Positions 37,951 through 51,854 are shown, counted from the first letter of the stretch. The stretch: DNA of 64,000 bases from Echinostoma caproni (GCA_900618425.1 UZAN01039379.1:95185-159184), one strand, 5' to 3'. Translations and numbers: made by a program. The notes: a model not told the origin generated them from the letters alone.

Positions 37951-40900
37951 TGCGTTGATGTATCCATGAAGACCTATCGTCTGAACCGAGCTCTATTACA
38001 TAGTGTGTTGCGGATTGTATTGTTGAATACAATAAATAGGGCTCTTGTTTCGAAGGAAAGGGATTCTTCCTGAGTGCGAGCTGGAATTTGTCATCCTTTG
38101 CGCCAACAGCCGGTAACCGTATGATTTCTCGAGGTTCACGGTCTACGAAAACGGCGTGCAGGGGGTTGCTAACTATCGCTTACCAACAAGATGCAAACCA
38201 TTCAAGTAGACATGAATATTCGAGTCCATTTAGGACCTTAACCTTCTCTTTTATCTGTATTTCTTGATTGCGCTTGTAGCGTTAGATATGTTCTGTTCAA
38301 TTGATTTTCAGATTAGGTCCCACTAACGCAGTATAAACAATTACACAATAATCTAGTATGTTGCTTAAGAACACTGAAAACATGTGGTCACGTATCGGTA
38401 ACGTAATGTGTGGAACGTTTGTAAACCCAACTTCGGCACGCAGTTCATCTGTGTGTTACACTATCGTGAAAAGTGGAAAACTGTGTGCGACCAGAGCCCC
38501 CAAAACAGGAGGTAGACTCGGTATCAGATTCCGTAAATGGAAATGCGTGTGTTCCAAGCCATGACATCCGCAGATCAATCTTCTGCACAACCAGGCGGGA
38601 AACCGTGAGTCTGGTGACAGTAACCGAAATCAAATGACGCAGCACCCAATTTCACAGACAGCTAGTTGAGTGACATATTTCGAACATTTTTTCGTGCAGA
38701 AACCCATTGGTGTCGAGTTCATATGGAACAAAATGTTAGCAATATGGATTGGGAATCTTGCTTGACTAAGTTAGAACACAGATCATTGAGGAACATGTAC
38801 CTTTTAGTTGTTACCAAGGTTTACGTGGGCTGAGAAAAACGTTTCCGGATAATCAGTTACACGTACGGGGAAAATGTGAACTGTGGAGTCTATTGTGACT
38901 ATTGTTCAGTGATTGCAACCCACAGAACCAAGTACCAACAACTGAACACAGCTGACAGGTCACTAGGGTCGCAGCACTGACTTTAAGGATGGAACTCAGA
39001 CGATGCCAATGTACGGCGATGACTTTGTACGACTACAAATGCGATTTAAAGCGCCATCAGAGGGTTGATCGTCTGTGAGCTGCCTTTTGTGAAAACTTAC
39101 CTTCGACAATCACTGCGTTCTCCAATGTCAAGCAGGGTGCATGAACTCCGATACGAGTCGTCAACAGCTGCAGTGGAGGCCTCTATTGGAATGGTCGAAG
39201 GGTTACCCGCTTCGAAGTGCGGAAGCTGTTTCAACAAATATTTGGAGCGCAAAAAGCTGCGCTTCAACGCTGGTGGAAAATACTTGGACGCGTATTTTTG
39301 TGTAAAAAGTAAAGTGTTTGTCTATCCGGAAGCTTTTTTATATCATCCCTAGGATAAAAGTACAAAGTAGTTCTGAGGCTTTTCAGATGTGAGTTTTAAT
39401 TTCAACGATTTATTACTCGTGCCCAGGTGCTGATCTAGGTATCTGCTGAAAGTCTTAGCGAAAATGTTTCCATAACAAAGGATTATTTCACTGGGATTAC
39501 CAAATCCCATTCTTTCCTTTTTTATTGCACAGAATTATGAAACCCTAAAAATCAATAATGTGAAATTAACCTTTAATCTCAAACGGCTGGGCGTGAACAC
39601 GTCATTGACCATTTCTCATTTAACCGAATACTTTTATCTTTACACTTGGCTTATTTGGAAAACATTGATATAGCGAATCGAGCAGCTAACTGTTGTCAAT
39701 ATTTGGTTTGGCATTTTGTTCCATATGTACCTTAACCATACAAGTAGGATTCCTCCCTATATTGTTTATGTCATGTAAAACATTTTGAACTTTGGCACAG
39801 ATAACCCAAGATCAGAAATTCTGCTTTATACTTTTTTTCAAAGCCCCAGAACAATAAATCCATGCATGTATGTTCTAAGGGTTCCATACTGCGTTTTTAT
39901 TAATTCTAACGTTTCGTTCGATAAATGACCAATTCGGGATGATAATTAGGTAACGGAGATAATCAGTGTAATGTCAAACCATAGAAAAAGTACACACTTT
40001 GTAACGGGTACTGTAAACCTCGATCTGATAGGATTATGGGGCAATTTATGAATGCAATGTTGACCCATGTTGCGCGCGACTTCTCCGGTCCTCAATTACG
40101 TTTTCACACACTTACAGACGTACATCGTTTGCACACCGTTTGTGCAATTCTCCATCCAGAATATTGCTATTCTTGAGGTAAATAGAATAGAGACTAGTCT
40201 AGTCTTCATTTTGTTGCATTATGGTGAAAGCGAACATCGGTAAAGTGCTGTATAAGCTACCAATCGTAAATTAAACTCAGATCACAGCTCGTTACCAGGG
40301 TATAAAATAGATTTATTCTTTTATATTAGACGCTGAATATAAGTGATTATGATTCATAAATAATTACGTCATTTAGTAGGCAGATCGAATTTGAACGATA
40401 ATTTAGTACAAAAGATCCCCAAATGTCCACATTTTGAAAAGCGTTATAAGCTGTTCCCACGAATCAAAAACACTGGAAAGAGAATTATGATTCTCAAATA
40501 TGAACCATATGCAACTTGACAAAGAGGAATATTTACCAGGTAAACAAACCATGCAGTCTTCTTTGAAGCCTGAAATGCCTATGAATTATTCCTGTTTAAT
40601 TTTTGCGTTCATAATTTATCCTAAGAATTCGATCTTGATTACTTTTTTATTGTGATACGTCCAAAGCTATAAAATTCACGCAAATCTACACGATTCTCTG
40701 GAAGTGGTCACGATTGCGGTTTCTCGACCGATACCAGTTGAATCATACAATCTGAAGCACCCCCGTTGAGTAGAAATTCCGACTGCCTTCATTTGCACTG
40801 CTATCCGATGAAATCATGTGGAACGCGAAACCAAGAGTGGCAGCCACAGACCCATCCACACCTTCAGCCGAATCGTTTGTTCTTTCTTTGAGGAAAACAT

Positions 40901-43900
40901 AGTGTTTGATTTCACCACAATTGGCTATCTGTGAAAGGTGGACTCAACGGTAGGTGAAGAAACGCATTTGGATTGGCTGACCACTTCGGGTGTGAGTTTT
41001 CGGAGAACAATCGAAGAATTCAAGTGTCTCATTCCGCTAAGGAGAAAAATAGCCACACCAATTGTGGACAGTTTGCACAGAGCGTTTTCTTCAAACTGGA
41101 TCAGTTCAGAGTAGAACAAGTGGAAGAAAGCGATGACCACGGACGAGTTGCGAAATGCTTTTATCTTGCGGTTGGAAATCTGCCAACTCGGTGTGTGATT
41201 TTGGATCTTGTCCGAACCAAAGCAACCGGATACGTATAGCATGCATCATCATAGGCATAAATATTTAGTTGCATGATTAGGAAACATTACCAAAGGAACA
41301 TGTAGGATCAAATGAGATTTTCAAGCATAATTCTCGTGGAATATCCCATAAATAGATAAGAACTGCATACAGATTTACTTCAATACACAAATTAAATTTC
41401 CTCTATTGGTTCAATCACAAAATAACTATAACAAATCGATAGAAATTTCCCCATCGGGCCTCAGAATCTAATTATGAACTATACATATATTTGGTAGAAT
41501 CAAAAATATTGTATTCAATGATAAAATAAAACATGATTTAAAGTTCCAAAATAATTTCTGATGTCATTTATGGCACTTTGTTTAGGTCATGTTAATAATT
41601 TTGTTAACATATAGCATAAACTATCACTCATTACTACCGTGAGATGGGAAAACAAGTCGATCATCTACTGGAAGCCCAATTTAACACAGAATGAATAAAA
41701 ATATCTGAACTAAGCACATGTGAAATGGTTCTGTTTAGAAGGTTGGTTCCTTAACTATTCGCTTACTGAGTGAAGCTGGTCAGTTAATTAGTCACCAGTT
41801 TCATGTATTCTAAACCCTCCTATCACAAAAACTTTCATTGTGAGCCCTAGTCGGTGTCTTTGTTTCACAGTCAAGTTGAAGGTAACAGACTGTGTGACAC
41901 GTTGTGAAACATCTGTTTCAATAGGCCACTTTCTGGTCATTAGAGGGTGTGTTTACATCCCCGGTGCCGTCAGAGACAGAGAGAGGAAATTGAAAATCTC
42001 ACCCTTACCGAGTGGTAATATCTGATAACATTGGTAGATTTGTTTTATGCAGCCAAATTTAAAGGTTCTGACCTGGGGCATTAGTATAAAAACCCGCCAA
42101 TCTATAGATATACAGATATACAACCACATATCATAACAACGGTGAAAGAGGGAGCAATGTCGGCTAGAATTACGAGCACTTTTTGTACGGAAGTTTATTT
42201 AAATGTAAGCTCAAAATGACTCGCCGTGCGAAACTAAAGTTCTGAATAAGAAGTATCCTCTGTACGGTGCGTTAGGACATACCGGGTTTGGCTAGTTAAC
42301 ACTGATGTGCAATTAAGGAATTTCAAGGTTTCTTTTTGATATTCTGATCCTTTGTAGTAAATAATTGGCTCTTGCGGACGTCTGATACCTGAGACCACTA
42401 ATGCAAAATGTTCAGCAATCACTTCACTTAGGTTTTGCTTTCTGATAATCAAGCTGCCTGATCCCCGTGTCCGCAAGCACGACCAAAGTATGTTGAGGTG
42501 CAGTTCGCCTCTCAAATGAGGGGTTAAAGTAACTTGTGGGTACATCAAACGAGATGATACTATTTGATGAATAACACCCAAATAATTTTTAAACATTTTA
42601 CATCGCGGTTAGGTAATGGTAACTTGAAAGAGGAAGCGAGAGCTTTACAATAGATTATTCCGGGTTCCTTACAACCGTCTGTCTATCGGAAGTAAGTTCA
42701 ATCACCAACTTCAACAATCAGTCAGGAATGTAGTCGGTGTGACAGTTGGTAGTTTCTTCTGCCCCCGTATTCATCACCTCAATTTCAGATGAATTGGTCT
42801 ACATTGTATGGGACCGTCCTAGGTTGTCAATCATGTTAAGCGGGTCAAACTAAATTCCACAGTTTGAACCAATGAGTTGAATTTGAGTAGCTGATAATGT
42901 ACAACTCACAGCTGAGTTTTACTTTTGGCACAGATCACTCAGAAGGTGATCGCCCTTGAAACATAACTTACCATTGGTAGCTTTTGAGGTCGAAGTCGGA
43001 AAGGGATAACGCTTTTGATATTCATTGCTATAAATATAAATGAAGCCTTATGTGCAGTCGTCACGTACCAATTTTTTTCTTTTTGAATTGCTCCTCGTCT
43101 TGTAGAAAGTGTGGAGAACAGAGGTTTGTGGTTTAGTGAACCAGAGTCTTACAAATACAGGTTGGTGAAACACCTGGAGTGCTCGAGGGATCCTCCACAA
43201 CGTTATATTGTTTTTCGGTGAATATAATGTTGTTCCGTTTGAGCATCTGAATACAGAAAAATGCTAATGGATCGTTAGTTTCGTGTACATGGGATACCGA
43301 AAAATGTGAACTAATAGAGTTGAATTCAAAAGGGATTAAAAATGTTCACTTCAGCTAGAGTAATTATATCATCAAAATAACACTGGAAAAATATGAACCG
43401 GGAGCTACTATAGTCCAATTTTCTTTCAGTGATCCATAAAAATGCATCGACGAGGAATGAATCTAATGTGTTGTACATCGATGCACCATTAATATGTTTG
43501 TACATGGCTATTCACAATTCAGCATCAATGCTTTTTGGTGCACAAACAAATTACTCCTCTAAAGTATTCAAAGTGGATCATAATACAGAATATGAAGAAT
43601 TATACTCACTTAATTAATCATGTGTTTCATGAATGATAATATCGATTGAATACATTTATTAACTGCTTTTAGTAAACCTACCGCGAAAAATGAATACTGG
43701 AACGTTTCACCCTAAAGCATGGCATCGGCGGTTTGGAAGCTGATATAAAATATAATGTCAACCGAACACATTGCTGTTGTACAAACGACCCGACAGATAA
43801 TGATTAGAGATGACAGAACTACATACAGCTGAATCCGGCCAGTTGAGTAGAAACACATAACGTAAGTGAATATTTGCTTCCCGGGAGTTTTGGCAGCGGT

Positions 43901-46900
43901 CAGTGAAGTTCACTTCACTGTATTTCGCTGCACGATGTTGATGATGATTCCCGGGAGGTCGTTTACAAGCACTCACAATTAGATTTAACTGGAATAGATT
44001 GCAGTAAGGTCCTACGTTCAGGTGAGTGAGTCATGTTTATGCTATTGTCCAGGAGAAAACTTCACATTGGTAGGATCATGTGATCAAAATTGCTTACATC
44101 ATGGCCATGCAGAGAGGGGAGTTAAAGCTTGGATCAATTTTTGCTGTGCGCACAGTTCAGGCATCCTGAGTTTGAGTAGAATCGCCGCCTGTGTGGAAGT
44201 AAACATCCGAAACCATAGTGCTTTTGAAGAGTGTGGTGAGACTCAATAAGTATTTATGAATGCCAGGTGCGCGTTACACAATTGCCTTGTCTCTATCAAA
44301 TGAGTAACAATTAAGCTTCACACAGGTGCACGTTCACCACGTGTGAGCGAGCATGATACGTTGAGATAACTTACTGTCTGACGTGCATAGGTCGCACCCC
44401 AGGTGCACCTGAATCGATAGACAATCACAGATGAGGTTATTATATGCAGCTCATCGTGACTGTGGCGTCTGGTGTTTGGTGACGCACAGGACACACATCT
44501 CAGCTTGATGGTATTTAAGGTGAATTTCAAAGCGCACTAACCATGTCAGCGGTGAAGTTTTATAGAAAGAATTTTCTTCTCCGCTTGTAGTGTTTTGTTG
44601 GCTTATTCTGATCAGTCAATTGTGGTCAACAAACTCTTCACGATAGGATTTTCTCATTAGTTCAATTTCGTCCTCTAAACTATCCAGTTTATGCGTGGAG
44701 ACGATTGTTTCTATAGAGGTCACAATCAGACAGAATGATAATAAGTACCCTTGATTTCTAAGCAAATTGAGTGTCAGCAATTTGCTTTTCAAACTTCCCT
44801 GGTTGATCCTTTTGCATTATATCGCAGGTGAACTTTCTTTGCTCGCATAGAGGCTATAACTGTTTGAATCAATGCGATCGATGACCAGGTCAGTCCCCTT
44901 TGGAAGTTTTGCTTTAGCGGATTCCAGGGCAACCCGCTTGGGTTGGACAGCTCGCAAGAGCTCGATTTGGTTTCCCGCCAAAGGTCCTTTATTCCAAACT
45001 TAGTAGCGTTAGTATTGATAGCATACCGTAGCCAGAGGCGATTTAGGAAGTGCTCAATCTTCCGAAAATCTCGATTTGAGATTACTCCTTTGCACGAATT
45101 AGGTCTCAAATAACACTTCTGAATTGATCAGACATTCACATAGATGAAAAATTTGGACCCAATTGATAGTAATTCAAAAGGAACCTAGTTGAACTGAACA
45201 CTAAACGTCTTACCATTGAATCTATGTTATGCCTTCTCACACCACACGGCTATTCCCCAATTCATTCCGATTGGTACGTAATCGAAACAATGTGGAGTTT
45301 TCTCTTGATCAATACCATACAAATGATTCAAACACCTATATGTATGACCCCAATGAAATTTATTCCAAACCATTCCAATTATTTGGGTAGGAGCTTGAAT
45401 TACCCCATGGGAATCATCAGCGCTTCCATGAAAGAGACAGGGAACAGAAATTCCGGTTTCGTCAATGGATACGCGATTCCGCACAGATCTTTTTAAGTGA
45501 AAATGTACTCGGATGCTGTTTTAGTGAGTTTATGGGCCAAGGACATCTAATGTAGCGAAATCGTATGTAACGCTTTTACTATTTTATACTCTTCGAATCC
45601 TTTCTTCAGCGGTTTCAGGTTGACTGCTTGATATTTGATAATTGTGTTATGCAATTATTCTAGGCACGGCTAATAAATCGATTCGGAAATTTCATCAAAT
45701 ATGAACGTTTAGAAATGGTTAACTCCTGCACCCGTGGAATCATGAAATGCTGTTTATATTTTAACTATTCCGAATTAAGGATCTCGCAATATCGTGCATC
45801 ACCAAAGAATTTTTTTAAATAGAGGCTAAGTCTCACCTTTTCGCATGAATCCTGCACTAAACATTTGAGATTGACATAGTGAAAAAATAATTTTAAAAAT
45901 ATTCCTCCAATTCGCAATGCAAATTTATTTTGCCCATTGGTTTTCGAGGACAAAAAACGTTCCAATGATGACGATAAATATGCATTTGCAATGAGTTGAT
46001 TGTACCGGATAATGGTCGCATGTTTTTCTTCGAAGACAGGAGATCTCCGAACACGGGAGCACATGGATATAAATTGATTGGTTTTCATGGAACCAACTGA
46101 CATGCGTATAATTTATCTTGAATGGCTTGTCTATGCATTTCTCAGCCAAAGCACACTGATCAACCAGTGCACATTTAATCAGAGATGCAGACAGAGGGCG
46201 AGAGAGAGAGAGAGAGCGAGAAAAACGAAAAGTCGAAATTTACGACCAATCAGATTCAGCCAGCCAACCAGACAGTTTCTGTCATGACTATCCCGTAACA
46301 GAGGATAGTCCGTCCTGTTTTGTACTCGACGATTGTACACCTCGGCCATATTCACTGAAATTGCAATTAGCTGGGGCACTGATATTGAATTGACTGAGCT
46401 GGGCTGGGCTGGATCGGATCAACGATCACTGCACATACAGAGGAAGAGGCAGAGAGCGAGAGAGAATATGGGTTTAACACGGAGCAAATAAGATGTGAAC
46501 CGATACAAAACCGGACTCCAGTGGCAATTGCCGATCAATCAGTGAGATTAGGTGGGGTGCGAAGCGAATTGGGGTTGAGTTCTTCTGATTTTGACTTAAA
46601 CTGAACCCTGAACGCCACCACCGACACCACGATCCTCATCATCGTCATCATCATCATGATTTACATTCGCATTCTTGTGGCTTTAAATCCCCATTCGATA
46701 CTGTGGTTTGCCGTTTGTTCAGGAGCTGTCAACCGTTTGTGTATGCTGTATGTCTGATTTGACAATCTGGAAACTGCCGCGCTCAACAACTCTTATGCGC
46801 GAGAGAAGCAGACCACCTCAGAGTTGTCGACGTGTGTGTATGCAAATGCATAAACTGTATTCGTGCATTCGTATGCCTCAGAACAAACGGGGCGAATTCG

Positions 46901-47571
46901 CGAGGAAGGTGATGAACACACTAGTAAGCATATCAAAACTGAATCAAATGTTTATACCATGCCAGCAGCAGCACGTTTTACACCGATATGGTCACGAAAA
47001 TCCTATTGCGGACTGGTAAATGAGGGCGAATCGAAAATGTTTCAAGCGAGCAAAAACAGAGCAGATCACAAAGGTGTGCACCTGAATTATTACATTTTGA
47101 CTTGCCGTCAAATGCAGTTACTGAACTACTTGGTTTAAATTATTTTCAAGAATTTACTGACAACCAACGTTCTAATTGAGAATACGTGAAGCATTTTTTG
47201 TGAAATTCAATCACAATTATTTCTCTGAGGGGAAGGAATTCGTTACTTAAGGGCACTATTCAATCTGTCTATTATAAACGTTAGAATCATGAACACCGCC
47301 GTGATCTAGCCGTATATTAGAACTTATCCTACCGGAAGGTTTATCGGTGGAACCCTACTGTTAGTATCTGTAAGTTTCTCTACACTTCATGGCGGTTTTT
47401 TGTTCAAAGCAACCCTCTTATACACATCTCTGTTAGATAGATACTCATCTTTGGAACTAATACAATAATATTGTTGTGCTTCAATGCCAAATTATGGGAT
47501 ATGTGAACATGTGATTTGGCAAGTGTTTTTGTTGTTGAACAATATAGCATAGTCGACTGCTGATCGTTTTC
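37951..47571. other. Intergenic DNA, no recognised gene
   Basis: Nearly 10 kb without a supported gene. Two frames stand out slightly: 40973-41239 (plus, 88 codons) with the opposite strand also open, and 42234-42596 (minus, 120 codons). Neither has a domain I recognise, so both are left uncalled. Purine-rich (GA)n runs lie at 46195-46220 and 46449-46465, and a (CAT)n-like run at about 46636-46658. Confidence 0.45.
46195..46220. repeat. (GA)n microsatellite
   Basis: An alternating GA run flanked by GCGAG on both sides. A second, shorter GA-rich run lies 230 bases downstream. Confidence 0.85.
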
Positions 47572-47740
47572 TTTCCTTTATTTCATTTTACTTCCTTTTA
47601 TTGAATATACAAAGATGCAACAAATTTCAGGAAGGGGAGAAGCGGCCAATCAACGGGTTGCTGTTCACCACACAATGGGGGAAGTCAGGCGGTGGTGGTG
47701 GTGGGATTCGAACACACATCCCACCGAGCCACCATCGATC
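47572..47740 (-). mobile_element. tRNA-headed SINE family C, copy 3
   Basis: On the minus strand it reads 'gatggtggctcggtggga' (A-box region), 'tgtgttcgaatccc' (clean B box), (ACC)n, 'gacttcccccattgtg', 'ttgattggccgcttctcccc', and an A-rich tail 'aaaatgaaataaaggaaag'. The match to copy 1 covers the head, the ACC run and the central block. It is the best kept copy of this family here. Confidence 0.75.
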
Positions 47741-47938
47741 ATGATTTGATGAATCCATATAAAGTCCTAGTAAGTAAGGTGTAACTGGTCATATCGCCCG
47801 AATTGGTTTATTTTAAAAAAACGAGAACAATTTCATATAGCTTCGGAAACACTCACAGATTGTTTAAAAACATTCCAGATGGCAAGATTTATTTCAGAAA
47901 CATCCGTTCCCTTTGATCCATTTAAATAAAAAGAAGTA

Positions 47939-48216
47939 GCACAAGACGAGCAGAATTGATATTGGCCATCGATTTATCCCATCGATTTTTCAAACAGCTG
48001 TCTACGCACATTAAATAGATCGAATGTTTCAAGAATAATACCATATATGGACATTTACATAATTACATGGGTTCAGGCATAAAGAACTGAGTTGTTGAGT
48101 CAATACCAAAATTATTTGGGCATGGGTGAACGAGGAGGAGGGGATAATGATTACAAAAATTCATAAAAGGGGAATGTTATCATAGAAACAGTTACATAAT
48201 CGAAAACGATTAACCG
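47939..48216 (-). repeat. Left arm of a 280-bp inverted repeat (LINE 3' end, minus copy)
   Basis: This arm is the reverse complement of 49181-49461 over nearly its whole length. The only clear difference is a short stretch beside 'ggtattattct'. Read on the minus strand it is the end of a LINE coding region plus its 3' untranslated tail. The spacer between the arms is about 960 bases. Confidence 0.9.
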
Positions 48217-48451
48217 TGGAGGAAAGAGTGTTAAACTTGTTTACATAATGCACACTGAAAAATAGCTTGTTGGCCAATTTGTGTTCCAAAGTTTTTGTCC
48301 TGTACGGTACAAGATTAGGTTGGTAAGAACCCTGTTCTACAGAGTTCATTGCCTGTGTACTCCTGAAGAAAGTGAACTTAGAGATTTGAGGAATACCTTT
48401 TCCACTAAGGGTCATCCCCTGTCTTTTTATATAGAAATATTGCACATTCAC
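48161..48451 (-). pseudogene. LINE reverse transcriptase C-terminal tail (fragment)
   Basis: The 96-codon frame ends with 'LFFSVHYVNKFNTLSSTV' and 'FRLCNCFYDN'. This resembles the conserved C-terminus of many non-LTR reverse transcriptases (F-F-S-x-R-V-V-N-x-W-N-x-L-x-x-x-V, then F-K-x-x-L-D). The usual tryptophan is F here. Upstream frames are broken, so it is a 5'-truncated relic. Its 3' end forms the left arm of the inverted repeat. Confidence 0.55.
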
Positions 48452-48639
48452 CTTTCCCAGACCGATTTAGACCACGGTCGAAAAGAAACCAGTTTACATT
48501 GATGTACTATTTAGAGGAGGCGATGTAACTGCTTTGTTTTCGTCGGATTTTTACTACAATTGAGTCTACCTATCCTAGCGCAAAGTTGATCATGATTCAC
48601 AGACCAACGAACTCACTAACTTGGTCAGCATAAACAGAT

Positions 48640-48970
48640 CCAATGATTAGGTTAACTCCAATTGTGTATATCTTTTTCAATGTACTTGCGGTTCGCGGTA
48701 CGTCGAAAGGACTGCACGCCGGCTGTCGACCAGAATGAGTGAGCATGTTCCGAATAACTTGTCACTTCGAGGAGTAAAACTTCCAGCAAGCGCAGTGGCA
48801 TGACATTTGCTGGACACCGGACACTGCAGTAAGAAATGCAAAGCTTCCACGTCATGCTCCAAATTCGAAGCCCATGGATGCTCAGGTAGGCCGAAGAAGT
48901 TGTCATTAACCGTTTAAAGCCTGGCCTGTGTGCAAAAAGCCTTTGTGGATCAGTTATTATTACCAAGGTA
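48640..48970 (-). pseudogene. Possible LINE C-terminal fragment (weak)
   Basis: One minus-strand frame (48677-48862) reads 'EHDVEALHFLLQCPVSSKC', resembling the E-T-x-x-H-F-L-L-x-C-P segment at the end of some LINE proteins, with 'FFGLPEHPW' upstream. A second frame is open over the same stretch, which weakens the call. It lies in the spacer of the inverted repeat. Confidence 0.28.
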
Positions 48971-49180
48971 ATTCTGCTCTTCTTTCCTTCCCATAATCTC
49001 AGCCGTTCCCTTACATCATCATTGACAGCTCGCTCTTCTCATTTCCTTATTACGTAACTCTTGTTGACCTACTTAATTGATTAGTTTTCCACTCCGTTAC
49101 CTGTCCACGTCTGTTCGAATTCATTTATGGTTGTAACTTTTCGTATTAAATAACCAAGTTCAGCTCTCTCTCTCTCTTCG

Positions 49181-49461
49181 ACGGTTAATCGTTTTCGATT
49201 ATGTAACTGTTTCTATGATAACATTCCCCTTTTATGAATTTTTGTAATCATTATCCCCTCCTCCTCGTTCACCCATGCCCAAATAATTTTGGTATTGACT
49301 CAACAACTCAGTTCTTTATGCCTGAACCCATGTAATTATGTAAATGTCCATATATGGTATTATTCTATTTATTCTATTCTATCTATTTAATGTGCGTAGA
49401 CAGCTGTTTGAAAAATCGATGGGATAAATCGATGGCCAATATCAATTCTGCTCGTCTTGTG
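49181..49461 (+). repeat. Right arm of the 280-bp inverted repeat (LINE 3' end, plus copy)
   Basis: This arm starts inside the coding end of the LINE ('acggttaatcgttttcg') after a short (TC)n run and finishes at 'ctgctcgtcttgtg', as the left arm does. Relative to the left arm it carries an altered 'tctatttattctattct' stretch. The shared outer end suggests both arms stop at the element's true 3' end. Confidence 0.9.
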
Positions 49462-50389
49462 TTGCTTGTTTTATTCGTATCGGTGTGCAGATTAAATTAT
49501 CAGCTTTGACCTAAACTAAAAATGTTCTGATGATTCAGTTGTGTAATACTATTTTTCATGTCATTTCCAGCTCAGATAAAAGAATTGTTGTCGCAGTTAA
49601 TTTCGGCATTTGGATTCTACTCGAAACCTCAACAGCTGCACCAATGATATTACATATCTTAGATATTTTCCCTTGTGACTAAGCTTTTATCTGCAATTCT
49701 CATTGCCAGAGGGGAGTCATGAGTTGTTGTTGTTTTTCAAAGATTTTTGACATCGCGGAATAAAGAGATCACATGGGGCTCAAATCAATTGCTTTAAAGT
49801 GTCTCAAACTAAATATGATTGAGTTCAATGAATGTCGCTACATGGTGGACAACAGATGTGACCAGGCTGTGATTCGACGTGACAAGACTGAAATTTAACT
49901 GAAAACTGTGAATGCGAAAATTAGTAAAACCTTAACCTTAAACACATTGTCTGAAGACGACCGGTGACCTATGAAGTGCCAGGTCATTTTACAGAATACT
50001 GGTTCTTTCACTACATGAGTGAATATCTCGAGTGAGGGGCGGGGGGGGGTTAAGCACGTACTGGGCAGTCAGAAATGTGGGTTAGTTGAGCACTCCATCG
50101 TGTCACGCATGTCTCTGCAAGCGATTGACCTAAATCAGTCATTGTTAAGTTTAACTGTTATCGGATAATCCTCGTGTGATGAACGTCCAGCGGTTTCAAC
50201 TCCCCCAGAAGACTCATAGTCATGTATCTTATTCTGGTTACTCATTTAACAACAAATTTCATTTTTCTAGAAATAAATCAGTTCTGGCTGAATGTGACAG
50301 ACAGAATTCAATGGGTCTCATATGGAAACCAAAGTGCAAATCGCGTTGCGCCGTTCTCAATTCGAATACAATTGCTGAATTAACTTCAA
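49462..50389. other. Spacer, no recognised gene
   Basis: No supported open frame. A G-rich run lies at 50037-50048. Nothing else was recognised. Confidence 0.4.
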
Positions 50390-50650
50390 TGCACATCCTG
50401 AACATCCGAATTCGGCTGATCAGTCCGTTTTACATCTGATCCACTGTTCGGTGGTTCAGTGAGTAGTATGCTCACGTTCTGCCTTTGAGTTCCCCGGTTC
50501 GATCTCCAGTTGAGTCGTTTGATTCGCACTACTGATGAGACCAAACCAGGTCGAAACAGCTTCTCAGTGCTTCCTAGCCTTTTAGTTCATTTGCTTTATG
50601 CACGACGTATTTCGCCTTTGAAATCGAATTACTTCCTCCATTGCTCGATT
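50390..50650 (+). mobile_element. tRNA-headed hammerhead SINE family A, copy 1
   Basis: An upstream block ('catccgaattcggctgatca') is shared with copy 3. Then come an A-box-like 'ggtggttcagtgagtag', the B box 'ggttcgatctcc', the linker 'gattcgcact', a hammerhead segment (50526-50570), and a 3' part ending near 'ttacttcctccattgctcg'. Copies 2-4 follow the same order. Pol III transcription and LINE-assisted movement are inferred from the structure. Confidence 0.78.
50526..50570 (+). ncRNA. Hammerhead ribozyme motif, SINE A copy 1
   Basis: Stem I GCACT pairs with AGTGC; the core CTGATGA is intact; stem II is GACC/GGTC around AAACCA; GAAA is intact. The short stem III and cleavage site are damaged: 'cagctgtc' of the family has become 'cagcttct', so the GTC triplet is lost. 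The core is kept but cleavage is unlikely. Confidence 0.75.
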
Positions 50651-51102
50651 GGTTCTCTTTAAGTTGAAGTGATACTGTTCTCTTACCGTTAGCTCATAAT
50701 TTCAGAATACGGTGCAGTGAGTTTGGGGAGTATAACGGATTCTTATAGAAAACAAAAATCCCATGTTATCATGAGAGCCAGTGGATTGTAACACGCGTAT
50801 TCAATTGATTGCCTCAAGTGTGTTCTGATTTAATAGATGACCGCAATACATGAACTGTATCCCTTTCTATTTGTCTATCCCAGTATACACTGGATAATAT
50901 ATATATATTACTTGATACAGTAATGAAGTTTCAGTACAGAAAGTGGCATTCTCACTCGGCTTAGGGAGAAAAATATCCCTTTAATTGCACAAATGGGGCT
51001 AGCATCAGAACAGGACCACTCGTATGCAAGTCGATGCGCCTTCAATGATCAGTTGACGTGACAATGGAGCAGTGAAATCGTGACACGACATAGGAACTAC
51101 GA

Positions 51103-51854
51103 NNNNNNNNNNNNNNNNNNNNNNNNNNNNNNNNNNNNNNNNNNNNNNNNNNNNNNNNNNNNNNNNNNNNNNNNNNNNNNNNNNNNNNNNNNNNNNNNNN
51201 NNNNNNNNNNNNNNNNNNNNNNNNNNNNNNNNNNNNNNNNNNNNNNNNNNNNNNNNNNNNNNNNNNNNNNNNNNNNNNNNNNNNNNNNNNNNNNNNNNNN
51301 NNNNNNNNNNNNNNNNNNNNNNNNNNNNNNNNNNNNNNNNNNNNNNNNNNNNNNNNNNNNNNNNNNNNNNNNNNNNNNNNNNNNNNNNNNNNNNNNNNNN
51401 NNNNNNNNNNNNNNNNNNNNNNNNNNNNNNNNNNNNNNNNNNNNNNNNNNNNNNNNNNNNNNNNNNNNNNNNNNNNNNNNNNNNNNNNNNNNNNNNNNNN
51501 NNNNNNNNNNNNNNNNNNNNNNNNNNNNNNNNNNNNNNNNNNNNNNNNNNNNNNNNNNNNNNNNNNNNNNNNNNNNNNNNNNNNNNNNNNNNNNNNNNNN
51601 NNNNNNNNNNNNNNNNNNNNNNNNNNNNNNNNNNNNNNNNNNNNNNNNNNNNNNNNNNNNNNNNNNNNNNNNNNNNNNNNNNNNNNNNNNNNNNNNNNNN
51701 NNNNNNNNNNNNNNNNNNNNNNNNNNNNNNNNNNNNNNNNNNNNNNNNNNNNNNNNNNNNNNNNNNNNNNNNNNNNNNNNNNNNNNNNNNNNNNNNNNNN
51801 NNNNNNNNNNNNNNNNNNNNNNNNNNNNNNNNNNNNNNNNNNNNNNNNNNNNNN
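51103..51854. other. Assembly gap (N run)
   Basis: An uninterrupted run of N, so nothing can be said about its content. It lies between SINE A copies 1 and 2, a likely place for assembly trouble caused by repeats. Confidence 0.99.
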
